DNA from: an uncultured Eubacteriales bacterium
Lineage (GTDB): Bacteria; Bacillota; Clostridia; Christensenellales; CAG-917
Direction of reading: 5' to 3'
Assembly (NCBI GenBank): GCA_900548005.1
Contig: URIZ01000016.1
Location: forward strand, 1-30,657
Length of the DNA stretch: 30,657 bases
This document shows positions 22,208 to 30,281 of the stretch, in pieces. How positions within the stretch are numbered: the stretch's first letter is position 1; each line of letters starts with the position of its first letter. Under the pieces are notes generated by a model. The model was not told where the DNA came from, searched no databases, and saw nothing but the letters and a program-made list of their open reading frames with translations. The position numbers were made by a program, and so were the translations under genes.

Positions 22208-22750
22208 TTACTTCGTGGCTCTCTTGCCGACTTTGTGGATGACGGTCTCATCCTTGTAGTGAATGCCGTATCCGTGATACGGTTCAACCGGCTTGTAAGC
22301 TCTGATAGTTGCAGCAGTCTGACCAACGAGTTGACGATCGATGCCCTTGACGACGATTTCAAGCGGTTGCGGTTGCGCAAAGGTGATTCCGTCCGGAGCG
22401 ACAACGTCGATAGGATGAGAGAAGCCGATGTTCAACGTCATCTTGTTGTTGCCGCTCAAAGTGACCTTGTAACCGACGCCGTTGACAATGAGGCTCTTTT
22501 CAAAGCCCTTGGTGACGCCCACAACCATGTTGTGAATAAGAGCGCGATAAAGGCCGTGCAAAGCGCGATGATCTTTGTCGTCGGAGTGACGAGTGCAAAG
22601 AACGTGTCCGTCTTCAACCTTGACGTCGATGGACTTGTCGATAACTTGGCTGAGCGTGCCCAGAGGACCTGCCACCGTCACGAGATGATCGTTGATTGTA
22701 ACTTGTACACCTTGGGGAATTTGGATAGGTGCTCTACCGATTCTTGACAT
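22208..22750 (-). CDS. rplF: 50S ribosomal protein L6
   Basis: It sits beside the sarcin-ricin loop near the factor-binding site. 180 residues in two related alpha/beta halves, ending KPVEPYHGYGIHYKDETVIHKVGKRATK. The frame opens at 22768, but the ATG at 22750 is chosen: GGAGG lies 7 nt upstream and the family begins MSRIGRAPI. The longer start would also overlap the rpsH stop. Confidence 0.97.
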   Translation of the reverse strand: MSRIGRAPIQIPQGVQVTINDHLVTVAGPLGTLSQVIDKSIDVKVEDGHVLCTRHSDDKDHRALHGLYRALIHNMVVGVTKGFEKSLIVNGVGYKVTLSGNNKMTLNIGFSHPIDVVAPDGITFAQPQPLEIVVKGIDRQLVGQTAATIRAYKPVEPYHGYGIHYKDETVIHKVGKRATK

Positions 22751-22761
22751 AGCGCGCCTCC

Positions 22762-23157
22762 TTACCAAACGTACGCCAACACTTCGCCGCCGACGTGTTG
22801 CTCTTTCGCTTCCTTGTCGGTGAGGATGCCCTTGGAGGTTGAAAGGATGGCAATACCCATACCGTTCAAAACTCTCGGAAGTTTATCCACGCCTGCGTAG
22901 ACGCGAAGACCGGGTGTTGATACTCTCTTGAGGCCCGTAACGACGTGTTGTCCTTTGACGGGTGCGTATTTCAAAGTGATGACGATGGTGTCTTGAACTG
23001 CGCCTTCGACGAGCTCGAAACCTTTCACGTAACCTTCTTTGACGAGTATTTCTGCTATTGCGACCTTGATTTTGCTCGCCGGAACTTCAACAGTTTCGTG
23101 CTTTGCGGTCAAGGCATTTCTAATTCTTGTAAGCATATCTGCAATTGGATCAGTCAT
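22762..23157 (-). CDS. rpsH: 30S ribosomal protein S8
   Basis: A primary binder of 16S rRNA helix 21 and, in many bacteria, the translational repressor of the spc genes by binding a look-alike site near rplE. 131 residues, from MTDPIADMLTRIRNA to the C-terminal STSKGILTDKEAKEQHVGGEVLAYVW. I did not find a convincing S8-like site before rplE, only an 18-nt spacer. 15 nt after rpsN. Confidence 0.97.
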   Translation of the reverse strand: MTDPIADMLTRIRNALTAKHETVEVPASKIKVAIAEILVKEGYVKGFELVEGAVQDTIVITLKYAPVKGQHVVTGLKRVSTPGLRVYAGVDKLPRVLNGMGIAILSTSKGILTDKEAKEQHVGGEVLAYVW

Positions 23158-23172
23158 TTTTCGTGCCTCCTC

Positions 23173-23358
23173 TTACCAACTTGCCTTCTTCACTCCGGGA
23201 AGCTCGCCTTTGTAAGCGAGATTTCTGAAGCAAACTCTGCAAATGCCGTACTTTTTAAGAACGGCGTGCGGGCGTCCGCAAATACGGCAACGTGTATATT
23301 CACGCGTCGAGAACTTTTGTGGTCTTTGTTGCTTTATTTTCATTGATGTTTTGGCCAT
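23173..23358 (-). CDS. rpsN: 30S ribosomal protein S14 (zinc type)
   Basis: A head protein placed next to S3 and S10. The short 61-residue form keeps two cysteine pairs, CRICGRP and CRVCFR, for one zinc; this is the Zn-dependent S14. The N-terminus MAKTSMKIKQQRPQKFSTREYTRC is typical. No zinc-free paralogue is present in this window. Confidence 0.97.
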   Translation of the reverse strand: MAKTSMKIKQQRPQKFSTREYTRCRICGRPHAVLKKYGICRVCFRNLAYKGELPGVKKASW

Positions 23359-23368
23359 AGTTCACTCC

Positions 23369-23974
23369 TTATTTTGCAAACGGCATGCCCAAAAGTTTGA
23401 GCAATTCACGTGCTTCTTCATCGGTCTTTGCGGTCGTGACGATGCAAATATCGAATCCACGGACTTTTTCGACTTTGTCGAATTCGATTTCCGGGAAGAT
23501 AAGTTGTTCCTTCACGCCGACAGCATAGTTGCCTCTGCCGTCAAAAGACTTGGAAGAGATACCGCGGAAGTCGCGGACTCTGGGAAGCGCGATGGAGATG
23601 AACTTGTCAAGGAAGTCGTACATTCTGTTGCCGCGAAGGGTAACTTTTGCGCCGACGTTCATTCCTTCTCTCACCTTGAAGTTTGCAACTGATTTCTTTG
23701 CGGTCGTGATGACGGGTTTTTGACCTGCGATCATCTTGAGCTCGTCAACTGCAAGTTGCAAGGATTTGCTGTTGTCTTTGCAATCGCCCAAGCCCATGTT
23801 GAGAACGACCTTCTCAAGACGCGGAACTTCGTTGATGTTCTTGTAGCCAAAGCGTTTGATGAGAGCCGGTACAACTTCTTCCGTGTACTGTTTTCTCATG
23901 CGATATCTTTCAGCATTACCAGCATTTTGATCGGTTGCAGTTGCTTTAGCAACCTGATTTTTCTTTTCTGCCAC
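23369..23974 (-). CDS. rplE: 50S ribosomal protein L5
   Basis: It binds 5S rRNA and forms bridge B1b with S13. 201 residues, about 20 longer than usual (near 180), owing to a low-complexity N-terminal extension (MAEKKNQVAKATATDQNAGN) before the normal start region RYRMRKQYTEEVVPALIKRF. The core ends ARELLKLLGMPFAK as expected. RBS AGG-type 6-8 nt upstream of ATG 23974 supports the long start, so the extension seems real. Confidence 0.96.
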   Translation of the reverse strand: MAEKKNQVAKATATDQNAGNAERYRMRKQYTEEVVPALIKRFGYKNINEVPRLEKVVLNMGLGDCKDNSKSLQLAVDELKMIAGQKPVITTAKKSVANFKVREGMNVGAKVTLRGNRMYDFLDKFISIALPRVRDFRGISSKSFDGRGNYAVGVKEQLIFPEIEFDKVEKVRGFDICIVTTAKTDEEARELLKLLGMPFAK

Positions 23975-23992
23975 GATATTACCTCCGATGTA

Positions 23993-24397
23993 TTAGTCCT
24001 TATCTTCGGACTTTTCTGCTTTCTTTTTTGCAGCCTTTTTTGCCACTTTCTTTGCAGACGGTTTCTTCTCGTCGAGAGATGCGCCGCACTTGGGGCAGAC
24101 GCGGACGGATTTTTGTTTTCCGTTGACGTCTTTCACTTCGTGTTTGACTCTGACGACTGCACCGCAACCTGCGCAAACGTGCATCACGTTGGACGCGTCG
24201 ATTGTGCCTTCTTGCTTGATGATGCCGCCGTTGTCTTGTGCGTTTCTCGGCTTTTTGCTCTTTGATACGATATTGACGCCTTCAACGTAGATTCTTCCGC
24301 TGTCGGGCAAGACTTTCAAAACCTTGCCGACTTTGCCGGAATCCTTGCCGCTGATGACCATAACGTTGTCACCTTTCTTAACACTCAATTTTGCCAT
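23993..24397 (-). CDS. rplX: 50S ribosomal protein L24 with zinc-ribbon-like insert and lysine tail
   Basis: An assembly initiator of the large subunit near the tunnel exit. The KOW core (MAKLSVKKGDNVMVISGKDS) and the IDASNV block are normal. It then carries a clear pair of CxxC knuckles, C75-x2-C78 and C101-x2-C104, in place of the single or absent pair in most bacteria, followed by a 30-residue Lys/Ala/Glu tail (residues 105-134). At 134 residues it exceeds the usual 101-110. The four cysteines could hold zinc. Confidence 0.96.
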   Translation of the reverse strand: MAKLSVKKGDNVMVISGKDSGKVGKVLKVLPDSGRIYVEGVNIVSKSKKPRNAQDNGGIIKQEGTIDASNVMHVCAGCGAVVRVKHEVKDVNGKQKSVRVCPKCGASLDEKKPSAKKVAKKAAKKKAEKSEDKD

Positions 24398-24412
24398 AAC
24401 ATTTTCTCCTTC

Positions 24413-24781
24413 TTACAGCACTTCCGGGGCAAGAGAGATGATTTTGGTGTAATCCTTGTCACGCAATTCTCTTGCGATAGGCCCAAAAATACGAGTGCCT
24501 TGTGGTTGTTTTTGGTTGTCGATGATGACTGCAGCGTTGTCGTCGAACTTGATGTAGCTGCCGTCTTCACGTTGGAGACCGAAAGTCGTGCGGACGATGA
24601 CCGCTTTCACGACGTCGCCTTTCTTGACCTTGCCGCCCGGGATAGCCGATTTGACGGATGCAACGATGACGTCACCGATGTTTCCGCTTCTTCTGAAAGA
24701 GCCGCCCAAGACTCTGATACACATAATTTCTTTGGCACCGCTGTTGTCAGCGACTTTAAGCCAACTCAAAGGTTGAATCAT
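24413..24781 (-). CDS. rplN: 50S ribosomal protein L14
   Basis: It forms intersubunit bridges B5/B8 and is the docking site of the silencing factor RsfS. 122 residues, five-stranded barrel, from MIQPLSWLKVADNSGAKEI to ELRDKDYTKIISLAPEVL. Canonical in every block. 13 nt after rpsQ. Confidence 0.97.
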   Translation of the reverse strand: MIQPLSWLKVADNSGAKEIMCIRVLGGSFRRSGNIGDVIVASVKSAIPGGKVKKGDVVKAVIVRTTFGLQREDGSYIKFDDNAAVIIDNQKQPQGTRIFGPIARELRDKDYTKIISLAPEVL

Positions 24782-24794
24782 TGCGCTCCTCCTA

Positions 24795-25052
24795 TTATTT
24801 TGCTTTCTCGATTATCTCGACGAGTCTCCAGCACTTGTCCTTGGAAAGAGGACGAGTTTCTTGGATAAGCACCTTGTCGCCGATGCCGCATGCGTTGTTT
24901 TCGTCATGAGCTTTGAACTTCTTGGTGCGGTTTACTATCTTCTTGTAGAGCGGATGTTTGACACGTTCTCTGACAGCGACGACGATGGTCTTGTCCATCT
25001 TGTCGCTCACGACGATACCGACTCTTTCTTTTCTAAGATTTCTTTCTTCCAT
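24795..25052 (-). CDS. rpsQ: 30S ribosomal protein S17
   Basis: An early-assembly OB-fold protein binding the 5' domain of 16S rRNA. 85 residues: MEERNLRKERVGIVVSDKMD, the KTIVVAVRERVKHPLYKK loop and the C-terminal RPLSKDKCWRLVEIIEKAK. 12 nt after rpmC. Confidence 0.97.
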   Translation of the reverse strand: MEERNLRKERVGIVVSDKMDKTIVVAVRERVKHPLYKKIVNRTKKFKAHDENNACGIGDKVLIQETRPLSKDKCWRLVEIIEKAK

Positions 25053-25064
25053 ACGTTCCTCCGA

Positions 25065-25280
25065 TTAGCCCTTCACTTCGTCTTTCGCGCGAGCAATTTC
25101 TCTTTGACGGATGACAGTCTTGATACGGGCAATGTCACGTCTCGTCTCGACCAAAACCATGGGGTTGGTCAATTGATTGGTGGCGTTTTTGAAGCGGAGG
25201 AAAAACAATTCCGACTTCAATTCGTTGAGTTTGGTTTGCAACTCTTTATCTGTCATTTCCAAAACTTGTTTCGATTTCAT
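25065..25280 (-). CDS. rpmC: 50S ribosomal protein L29
   Basis: A two-helix protein at the tunnel exit that helps dock trigger factor and SRP together with L23. 71 residues: ELQTKLNELKSELFFLRFKNAT then the ARIKTVIRQREI block. The start ATG overlaps the rplP stop as ATGA, so translation is coupled. Confidence 0.97.
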   Translation of the reverse strand: MKSKQVLEMTDKELQTKLNELKSELFFLRFKNATNQLTNPMVLVETRRDIARIKTVIRQREIARAKDEVKG

Positions 25281-25714
25281 TGTTCACCGCCTTCGACACC
25301 GTTGACGTCTTCAGCTCTGACAAACTTGCACTTGACGGGAAGTTTGTTTGCTGCAAGACGGAGTGCCTCTTTTGCTACTGCTTCGTCGATACCCGCGATT
25401 TCAAACATCACGCGGCCCGGCTTGACAACTGCTACCCAGTATTCGGGAGAACCTTTACCTGAACCCATACGAGTTTCGGCAGGTTTCTTGGTTACGGGTT
25501 TGTGAGGGAATATATCAACCCAGACTTGACCGCCACGACGGATGTATCTCGTCATAGCGACACGGGCTGCTTCGATTTGGTTGGAGGTAATCCAGCCCGG
25601 CTCTGTCGAAACAAGACCGTACTCGCCGTATGCGACGATGTTGCCCTTGTTTGCTTTGCCTTTCATTCTGCCACGCATTTGGCGACGTCTTTTGACGCGT
25701 TTAGGCATTAACAT
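25277..25714 (-). CDS. rplP: 50S ribosomal protein L16
   Basis: It positions A-site tRNA near the peptidyl-transferase centre. 145 residues, MLMPKRVKRRRQMRGRMKG to the VKCKFVRAEDV end. The first ATG (25714) overlaps the rpsC stop as TAATG and has AAGGAGG 8 nt upstream; the second ATG at 25708 is less well spaced. The MLxPKR beginning matches the family. Confidence 0.97.
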   Translation of the reverse strand: MLMPKRVKRRRQMRGRMKGKANKGNIVAYGEYGLVSTEPGWITSNQIEAARVAMTRYIRRGGQVWVDIFPHKPVTKKPAETRMGSGKGSPEYWVAVVKPGRVMFEIAGIDEAVAKEALRLAANKLPVKCKFVRAEDVNGVEGGEQ

Positions 25715-26376
25715 TATTGGTTTCCTCCTTCAAGTGGATTTTTGCCAAGGATTTCGCCCTTGTAGATCCAGCATTTCACGCCGATTGCACCAAAAGTGGT
25801 GTTTGCGGTTGCAACGCCGTAATCGATGTCTGCACGGAGCGTTTGAAGCGGAATCGAACCGTCGCGATATTGCTCGCTTCTTGCGATTTCTGCGCCGTCG
25901 AGTCTGCCGCTGACCATGGTCTTGACACCCTTTGCGCCCGCTTTCATTGCCTTGGACATTGCTTGTTTCATCGCGCGACGGAAAGACGCACGTCCTTCGA
26001 GTTGTTTTGCGATGTTTTCTGCAACGAGTTGAGCGTCTGCATCCGGATGTTTGACTTCCATGATGTTGATGCTGACTTTCTTGTCGCCGGAGACGAGTTT
26101 TTCAACTTCTTTCTTGATCTCCTCAACGCCTGCGCCTTGCTTGCCGATGAGCACTGCCGGGCGAGCCGTGTAGATGCCGACAACGAGTTTGTCTGCCGCT
26201 CTTTCGATGGTTATTTTTGAAATAGCCGTATCATAGTATTTCTTCTTGATGAACTTGCGGACTTTGTTATCTTCGACGATATTGTCTGCAAAGTGAGCCT
26301 TGTCGGCATACCACTTGGAGTTCCAAGCTTTGATAACGCCGGTACGAAGACCGTTTGGATCAACCTTTTGTCCCAT
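25714..26376 (-). CDS. rpsC: 30S ribosomal protein S3
   Basis: With S4 and S5 it lines the mRNA entry and its helicase activity. 220 residues: N-terminal MGQKVDPNGLRTGVIKAWNS, a KH domain with the GKQGAGVEEIKKEVEKL loop (about residues 79-95), then the C-terminal RAMKQAMSKAMKAGAKGVKTMVSGRLDGAEIAR domain. Normal length. 13 nt ahead of its downstream overlap partner's upstream gene rplV. Confidence 0.97.
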   Translation of the reverse strand: MGQKVDPNGLRTGVIKAWNSKWYADKAHFADNIVEDNKVRKFIKKKYYDTAISKITIERAADKLVVGIYTARPAVLIGKQGAGVEEIKKEVEKLVSGDKKVSINIMEVKHPDADAQLVAENIAKQLEGRASFRRAMKQAMSKAMKAGAKGVKTMVSGRLDGAEIARSEQYRDGSIPLQTLRADIDYGVATANTTFGAIGVKCWIYKGEILGKNPLEGGNQ

Positions 26377-26389
26377 TTGATATACCTCC

Positions 26390-26779
26390 TTACGCTTTCA
26401 CCGTGTCAAGAATGACCGTGATGTGACTTGTTCTCTTGTTGATACGATATGCTCTGCCTTTGGAGACCGGTTGAATACGCTTCAAGGTCGGACCTTCGTT
26501 TGCATAGCATTCTGCGATAAACATATCGTTTCTTGCAAGATTTTGATTGTTCTCGCCGTTTGCAGCCGCGCTGTTGACCAACTTGATGAGCGGTTCGCTT
26601 GCTGCCTTGGGGGTGTTCTCCAAGATTGCGAGTGCTTCAGTTACCGATTTACCTCTGATTATATCGAGCACGATACGGACCTTGAAAGGAGAAATTCTGA
26701 CGAATTTAGCCGTTGCACAGGGTCTTGTATCCGCTTTTGCTTGACGATCCAAGGCTTTTTGTTTACTTCTTGTTGCCAT
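26390..26779 (-). CDS. rplV: 50S ribosomal protein L22
   Basis: It lines the exit tunnel; its beta-hairpin reaches the constriction where macrolides act. 129 residues, with a longer basic start (MATRSKQKALDRQAKADTRP) than usual. The hairpin region GRAYRINKRTSHITVIL shows no deletion of the kind linked to macrolide resistance. 15 nt before rpsS upstream. Confidence 0.96.
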   Translation of the reverse strand: MATRSKQKALDRQAKADTRPCATAKFVRISPFKVRIVLDIIRGKSVTEALAILENTPKAASEPLIKLVNSAAANGENNQNLARNDMFIAECYANEGPTLKRIQPVSKGRAYRINKRTSHITVILDTVKA

Positions 26780-26794
26780 AGCTATTCTCCTTTA

Positions 26795-27067
26795 TTATTT
26801 CGTGGTCTTTGCGCCTGCGTGACCTCTGAAAGTACGCGTGGGAGCGAACTCGCCGAGCTTGCAGCCGACCATGTCTTCCGTGATGTATACGGGAACGTGT
26901 TGTTTACCGTTGTGAACTGCTATCGTGTGCCCTACCATTTCGGGGAAAATCGTCGAACTTCTTGACCAGGTTTTAACAGATTGGCGTTCACCGGATGCGT
27001 TCATAGCATTGATTCTGTTGATAAGGCGCTCTTCTACATACGGGCCTTTTTTAACACTTCTACTCAT
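26795..27067 (-). CDS. rpsS: 30S ribosomal protein S19
   Basis: A head protein forming a complex with S13 and bridge B1a. 90 residues: MSRSVKKGPYVEERLINRI, KTWSRSSTIFPEMVGHTIAVHNGKQH without change, and the EFAPTRTFRGHAG end. 12 nt after rplB. Confidence 0.97.
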   Translation of the reverse strand: MSRSVKKGPYVEERLINRINAMNASGERQSVKTWSRSSTIFPEMVGHTIAVHNGKQHVPVYITEDMVGCKLGEFAPTRTFRGHAGAKTTK

Positions 27068-27079
27068 TTTGTCCTCCGA

Positions 27080-27907
27080 TTAGTTCACGCGCTTGATGAT
27101 GAACTTGCTAGATTTGTTCTTCTTCTTTCTCGTCTTATAGCCAAGAGCAGGTTTGCCCCAGGGAGTGACAGGTGACGGCATACCGACAGGAGACTTACCT
27201 TCACCACCGCCGTGCGGGTGATCGTTCGGGTTCATAACAACACCGCGGACGGTCGGGCGCACGCCCATGTGACGAGTCTTACCTGCTTTACCGACGCGCA
27301 CGATTTCGTGGTCGATGTTGCCCACTTGACCGATTGTCGCTCTGCAGTTGATGAGGATGTATCTCATCTCGCCGCTCGGCATACGCACGATTGCGTATTT
27401 GCCTTCTTTAGCCATAAGTTGTGCCGCATTGCCTGCCGCTCTTGCGATGATGCCGCCGTTGCCCGGTTGCATCTCGATGTTGTGAATCATCGTGCCGACA
27501 GGGATTGCGGAAAGCGGAAGCGCGTTGCCCACTTTGATATCTGCGTCTTCACCGCTTTCGAGAACGTCGCCGACGCTGAGTCCCAAAGGTGCGAGAATGT
27601 ACGCTTTCTCACCGTCTGCGTAGTGCAAAAGTGCGATGTTTGCAGAACGGTTGGGGTCGTATTCGATGGTTGCGACTTTTGCGGGGATACCGTCTTTGTT
27701 GCGCTTGTAGTCGATGATACGATATTTGTTTCTGTTGCCGCCGCCGATGTGACGAACGGTGATCCTGCCCATGGAGTTTCTGCCGCCGCTCTTGTTGAGG
27801 GACACGAGAAGTGAACGCTCGGGAGTGGTGCTGGTGATTTCTTCATAAGCGGAGACCGTCATAAAACGACGTGCAGGAGACGTTGGTTTATATTTCTTAA
27901 TAGCCAT
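27080..27907 (-). CDS. rplB: 50S ribosomal protein L2
   Basis: Required for subunit joining and peptidyl transfer; one of the oldest ribosomal proteins. 275 residues: MAIKKYKPTSPARRFMTVS, the SGGRNSMGRITVRHIGGG domain, and the C-terminal block MNPNDHPHGGGEGKSP with the essential histidines. Normal length. Confidence 0.97.
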   Translation of the reverse strand: MAIKKYKPTSPARRFMTVSAYEEITSTTPERSLLVSLNKSGGRNSMGRITVRHIGGGNRNKYRIIDYKRNKDGIPAKVATIEYDPNRSANIALLHYADGEKAYILAPLGLSVGDVLESGEDADIKVGNALPLSAIPVGTMIHNIEMQPGNGGIIARAAGNAAQLMAKEGKYAIVRMPSGEMRYILINCRATIGQVGNIDHEIVRVGKAGKTRHMGVRPTVRGVVMNPNDHPHGGGEGKSPVGMPSPVTPWGKPALGYKTRKKKNKSSKFIIKRVN

Positions 27908-27921
27908 ATTGCTTACTCTCC

Positions 27922-28212
27922 TTATGCCAAGCTCTCGAAGAATTCGATTGCCTTACTGTCGTCGGTCAAAGTGACGATGGCTTTCTTGAATGCAGAGCGT
28001 CTGCCTTCGTTTCTGCCCATTCTCTTGACTTTGCCGTCGTAGTTGGACGTGTTGACCTTTTCGACTTTGACGCCGAAGATTTGTTCAACTGCCGCTTTGA
28101 TTTGAGTCTTGGTTGCGGATTTCACAACTTTGAACGTGTATCTTTTTGCAGCGATGCCGTCATAACTTTTTTCTGAAAGGATAGGCTCGATAATGATGTC
28201 GTATGCTGTCAT
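27922..28212 (-). CDS. rplW: 50S ribosomal protein L23
   Basis: The docking point at the tunnel exit for trigger factor and SRP. 96 residues: IIEPILSEKSYDGIAAKRYTFKV and the FGVKVEKVNT motif. Its ATG overlaps the rplD stop as ATGA. 14 nt before rplB. Confidence 0.97.
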   Translation of the reverse strand: MTAYDIIIEPILSEKSYDGIAAKRYTFKVVKSATKTQIKAAVEQIFGVKVEKVNTSNYDGKVKRMGRNEGRRSAFKKAIVTLTDDSKAIEFFESLA

Positions 28213-28829
28213 TGTGCTGCCTCCTCAAGTTTTTTCAATGCGTCAACCGTGATGACGATGTTCTTGGTTGCGACCACGTCGTACACGCTGAGCGTTCTTG
28301 CTTCGCAAACGTCAACGGTCGGGATGTTCTTGCTCGCTTTGAGAGCGTCTTGATCGTACTCGCCGAGAACAAACAAAGTCTTGCCGTTGAGAGAGAGTGC
28401 CTTCACTGCGTTTGCAACGAGTTTGGTCTTTGTCTCTTCAAGTGCGAATTTGTCGAGAACCACGACTTCGCTTTGACGAAGCTTTTCGGAGAGTGCGGAA
28501 TAGAACGCCGCAGTCTTCATATTCTTGTTGATCTTTTGTGAGAAATCTCTCGGCTTCTTTGCGAACACCACGCCGCCGCCAACGTATTGGGGAGCAACGA
28601 TAGAGCCTTGACGAGCGCGACCTGTTCCTTTTTGACGATAAGGCTTGCAGCCACCGCCGCGAACTTCTGTTCTTGTCAATGCGCTCATTGTGCCTTGGCG
28701 CTTGTTTGCGAGTTGAGCAACCACGACTTGGTGGATAAGAGCTTCGTTGTACTCGCGTGCAAAGATGGAATCGCTGACTTCAACTGTGCCGGCTTTCTTG
28801 CCTGCCATATTCAAAACATTCAGTTTCAT
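28209..28829 (-). CDS. rplD: 50S ribosomal protein L4
   Basis: It binds 23S domain I; its long loop reaches the tunnel constriction. 206 residues: MKLNVLNMAGKKAGTVEVSD, the loop TRTEVRGGGCKPYRQKGTGRARQGS, and a C-terminal YDVVATKNIVITVDALKKLEE. In enterobacteria L4 represses this operon via the S10 leader; the short leader here is not of that kind. The loop has a cysteine (GGGCKPYRQ) where others have K or R. Confidence 0.97.
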   Translation of the reverse strand: MKLNVLNMAGKKAGTVEVSDSIFAREYNEALIHQVVVAQLANKRQGTMSALTRTEVRGGGCKPYRQKGTGRARQGSIVAPQYVGGGVVFAKKPRDFSQKINKNMKTAAFYSALSEKLRQSEVVVLDKFALEETKTKLVANAVKALSLNGKTLFVLGEYDQDALKASKNIPTVDVCEARTLSVYDVVATKNIVITVDALKKLEEAAQ

Positions 28830-28842
28830 ATTCTACCTCCGC

Positions 28843-29478
28843 TTAGCCCTTGATGGATTCCTTCACCACGACGATTCCACCCTTCGGACCGGGAACTGCG
28901 CCTTTGATGAGAAGAAGGTTTCTCGCTGCGTCCACGCGTGCGACGGTGAGGTTTTGGACAGTCACTTTTTCATGACCCCATTGACCTGCCATGTGCTTGT
29001 TCTTGAACACTCTCGAGGGAGAGGAGCAAGCGCCCATAGAACCAACGCTTCTGTGGATAGGACCGGTACCGTGTGTCATGCTACCGATTCTTTGAGAATT
29101 CCATCTTTGGATAACACCTGAAAATCCGTGACCTTTGGAAGTGCCGGTGACGTCAACCTTGTCGCCTTCTTTGAACATGTCGCAGGTCAGTTCCTGTCCA
29201 AGCTCGAAGCTTGCGCAGTTTGCGAAACGGAATTCACGAAGGTACTTTTTGACAGTCACGCCCGCTTTCTTGAAGTGTCCGGCAACGGGTTTGTTGACTC
29301 TTGTTTCTTTGATTGCGCCGAAGCCCACTTGAACTGCTTCGTAGCCATCATTCTCTTTCGTCTTTATCTGCACGACCGGGCAGGGACCCGCTTCCACAAC
29401 CGTGACGGGGATCACTTTGCCTTCTGCAGTAAAGATTTGGCTCATGCCGATTTTCTTACCGATGATTGCTTTATCCAT
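28843..29478 (-). CDS. rplC: 50S ribosomal protein L3
   Basis: An early binder of the 3' end of 23S rRNA whose finger reaches the peptidyl-transferase centre. 211 residues: MDKAIIGKKIGMSQIFTAEG, then VTGTSKGHGFSGVIQRW and the tip region HGTGPIHRSVGSMGACSSPSRVFKN. The tip has S-V-G-S-M-G-A-C-S where R-P-G-S-I-G-A-S-A is common; this stays within family variation. Confidence 0.97.
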   Translation of the reverse strand: MDKAIIGKKIGMSQIFTAEGKVIPVTVVEAGPCPVVQIKTKENDGYEAVQVGFGAIKETRVNKPVAGHFKKAGVTVKKYLREFRFANCASFELGQELTCDMFKEGDKVDVTGTSKGHGFSGVIQRWNSQRIGSMTHGTGPIHRSVGSMGACSSPSRVFKNKHMAGQWGHEKVTVQNLTVARVDAARNLLLIKGAVPGPKGGIVVVKESIKG

Positions 29479-29505
29479 GTAAAGTTCATCCTCCTTTTAT
29501 TTACC

Positions 29506-29814
29506 TTAGAGTTTGATCGAAATGTCAACGCCTGCGGGCAAGTCGAGCTTCATCAAAGAATCGACGGTCTTGCTCGTGGGGTTGTAGATATCGATCAAGC
29601 GCTTGTGTGTTCTGAGTTCAAATTGCTCGCGGCTATCTTTGTACTTGTGAGTAGCGCGCAAAATGGTGATGACTTCCTTGTCCGTAGGAAGAGGGATAGG
29701 ACCGGAAACCTTCGTACCCGTCTTCTTGACTGTCTCGACAATCTTTTCTGCAGAAAGGTCGATAAGGTTGTGGTCATACGCCTTAAGTTTAATTCTGATC
29801 TTTTGTCCAGCCAT
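29506..29814 (-). CDS. rpsJ: 30S ribosomal protein S10 (first gene of the operon)
   Basis: A head protein and, as NusE, part of the transcription antitermination complex. 102 residues: MAGQKIRIKLKAYDHNLID to KLDLPAGVDISIKL. The frame is open up to 30006, but the true start is ATG 29814 with TAGGAGG 6 nt upstream, downstream of the operon promoter; the longer frame would run through that promoter. Its loop PIPLPTDKEVITILRATHKYKDSREQFELRTHKR is canonical. Confidence 0.97.
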   Translation of the reverse strand: MAGQKIRIKLKAYDHNLIDLSAEKIVETVKKTGTKVSGPIPLPTDKEVITILRATHKYKDSREQFELRTHKRLIDIYNPTSKTVDSLMKLDLPAGVDISIKL

Positions 29815-29865
29815 TATAAGCCTCCTAATATTAACACTTGTCCGTGTGTGTCTTATATTTTTTAC

Positions 29866-29882
29866 CCGCCGCAAAGCGACGG
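29866..29882 (-). other. Small hairpin in the rpsJ leader
   Basis: CCGTCGC-TTT-GCGGCGG on the minus strand (7-bp stem with one T-G step) lies 25-41 nt into the predicted 93-nt leader. No T-tract follows, so it is not a terminator. A role in leader stability or autoregulation is possible but unproven. Confidence 0.5.
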
Positions 29883-29913
29883 AAAACACGTATCCCTTTC
29901 GACACGCTCGTTT

Positions 29914-29942
29914 ACTATATAATTTTTGAAAACCAAAGTCAA
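29914..29942 (-). promoter_or_regulatory. Main promoter of the ribosomal superoperon
   Basis: On the minus strand TTGACT (29937-29942), 17 nt with A/T-rich sequence, then TATAGT (29914-29919). Start near 29907, leader of about 93 nt to rpsJ. Confidence 0.85.
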
Positions 29943-30091
29943 GCGAATTTTTATGAAATTTGCAATATTTTTTCATCTTGTGCGTTTTTTCTCGCCAACA
30001 CCCCAAAATCTAGTATATATGGTTAAAATTTTGTTCTTAAATAAATTCTATTATATAAATAACGCGCGTGCCACGCACTCGGGTGTATCAC

Positions 30092-30166
30092 GAACAAAAG
30101 CCGTTATTGTGGCAACGGCATCGCTTGCCTGCAAGCAACGCCGAGAGCCACATTAGGCTTTTGTTC
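30092..30166. repeat. 75-nt multi-stem hairpin, possibly a relative of the folded repeat element
   Basis: Four stacked stems: GAACAAAAGCC/GGCTTTTGTTC (11 bp, 30092-30102 with 30156-30166), TGTGGC/GCCACA (30108-30113 with 30147-30152), CGGC/GCCG (30116-30119 with 30140-30143) and GCTTGC/GCAAGC (30123-30128 with 30131-30136), with small internal loops. On the minus strand it reads AGAACAAAAGCCTAATGTGG, recalling both the AGAACAAG and CCTAATGTG motifs of the other elements. No T-tract on either side. Confidence 0.75.
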
Positions 30167-30281
30167 TGCTAACCGCGCCGAAAATCTTTGCTATCAATTC
30201 GGTCACGGACAAAAACTCCCGCCGCAATTTCGCAAGATTGTCGGCTTGGTATATTCAAGCGGTAAAATTCTAAATTTTCCG

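Noticed and set aside
23993..24397. Frameshifted or fused gene at L24
   Set aside because: The extra cysteine ribbon and lysine tail are in one uninterrupted frame with normal spacing to the neighbours; an extension explains it better.
29815..30006. Extended N-terminus of S10 (166-codon frame)
   Set aside because: It would cross the operon promoter and the AGGAGG site; S10 is about 102 residues in bacteria.
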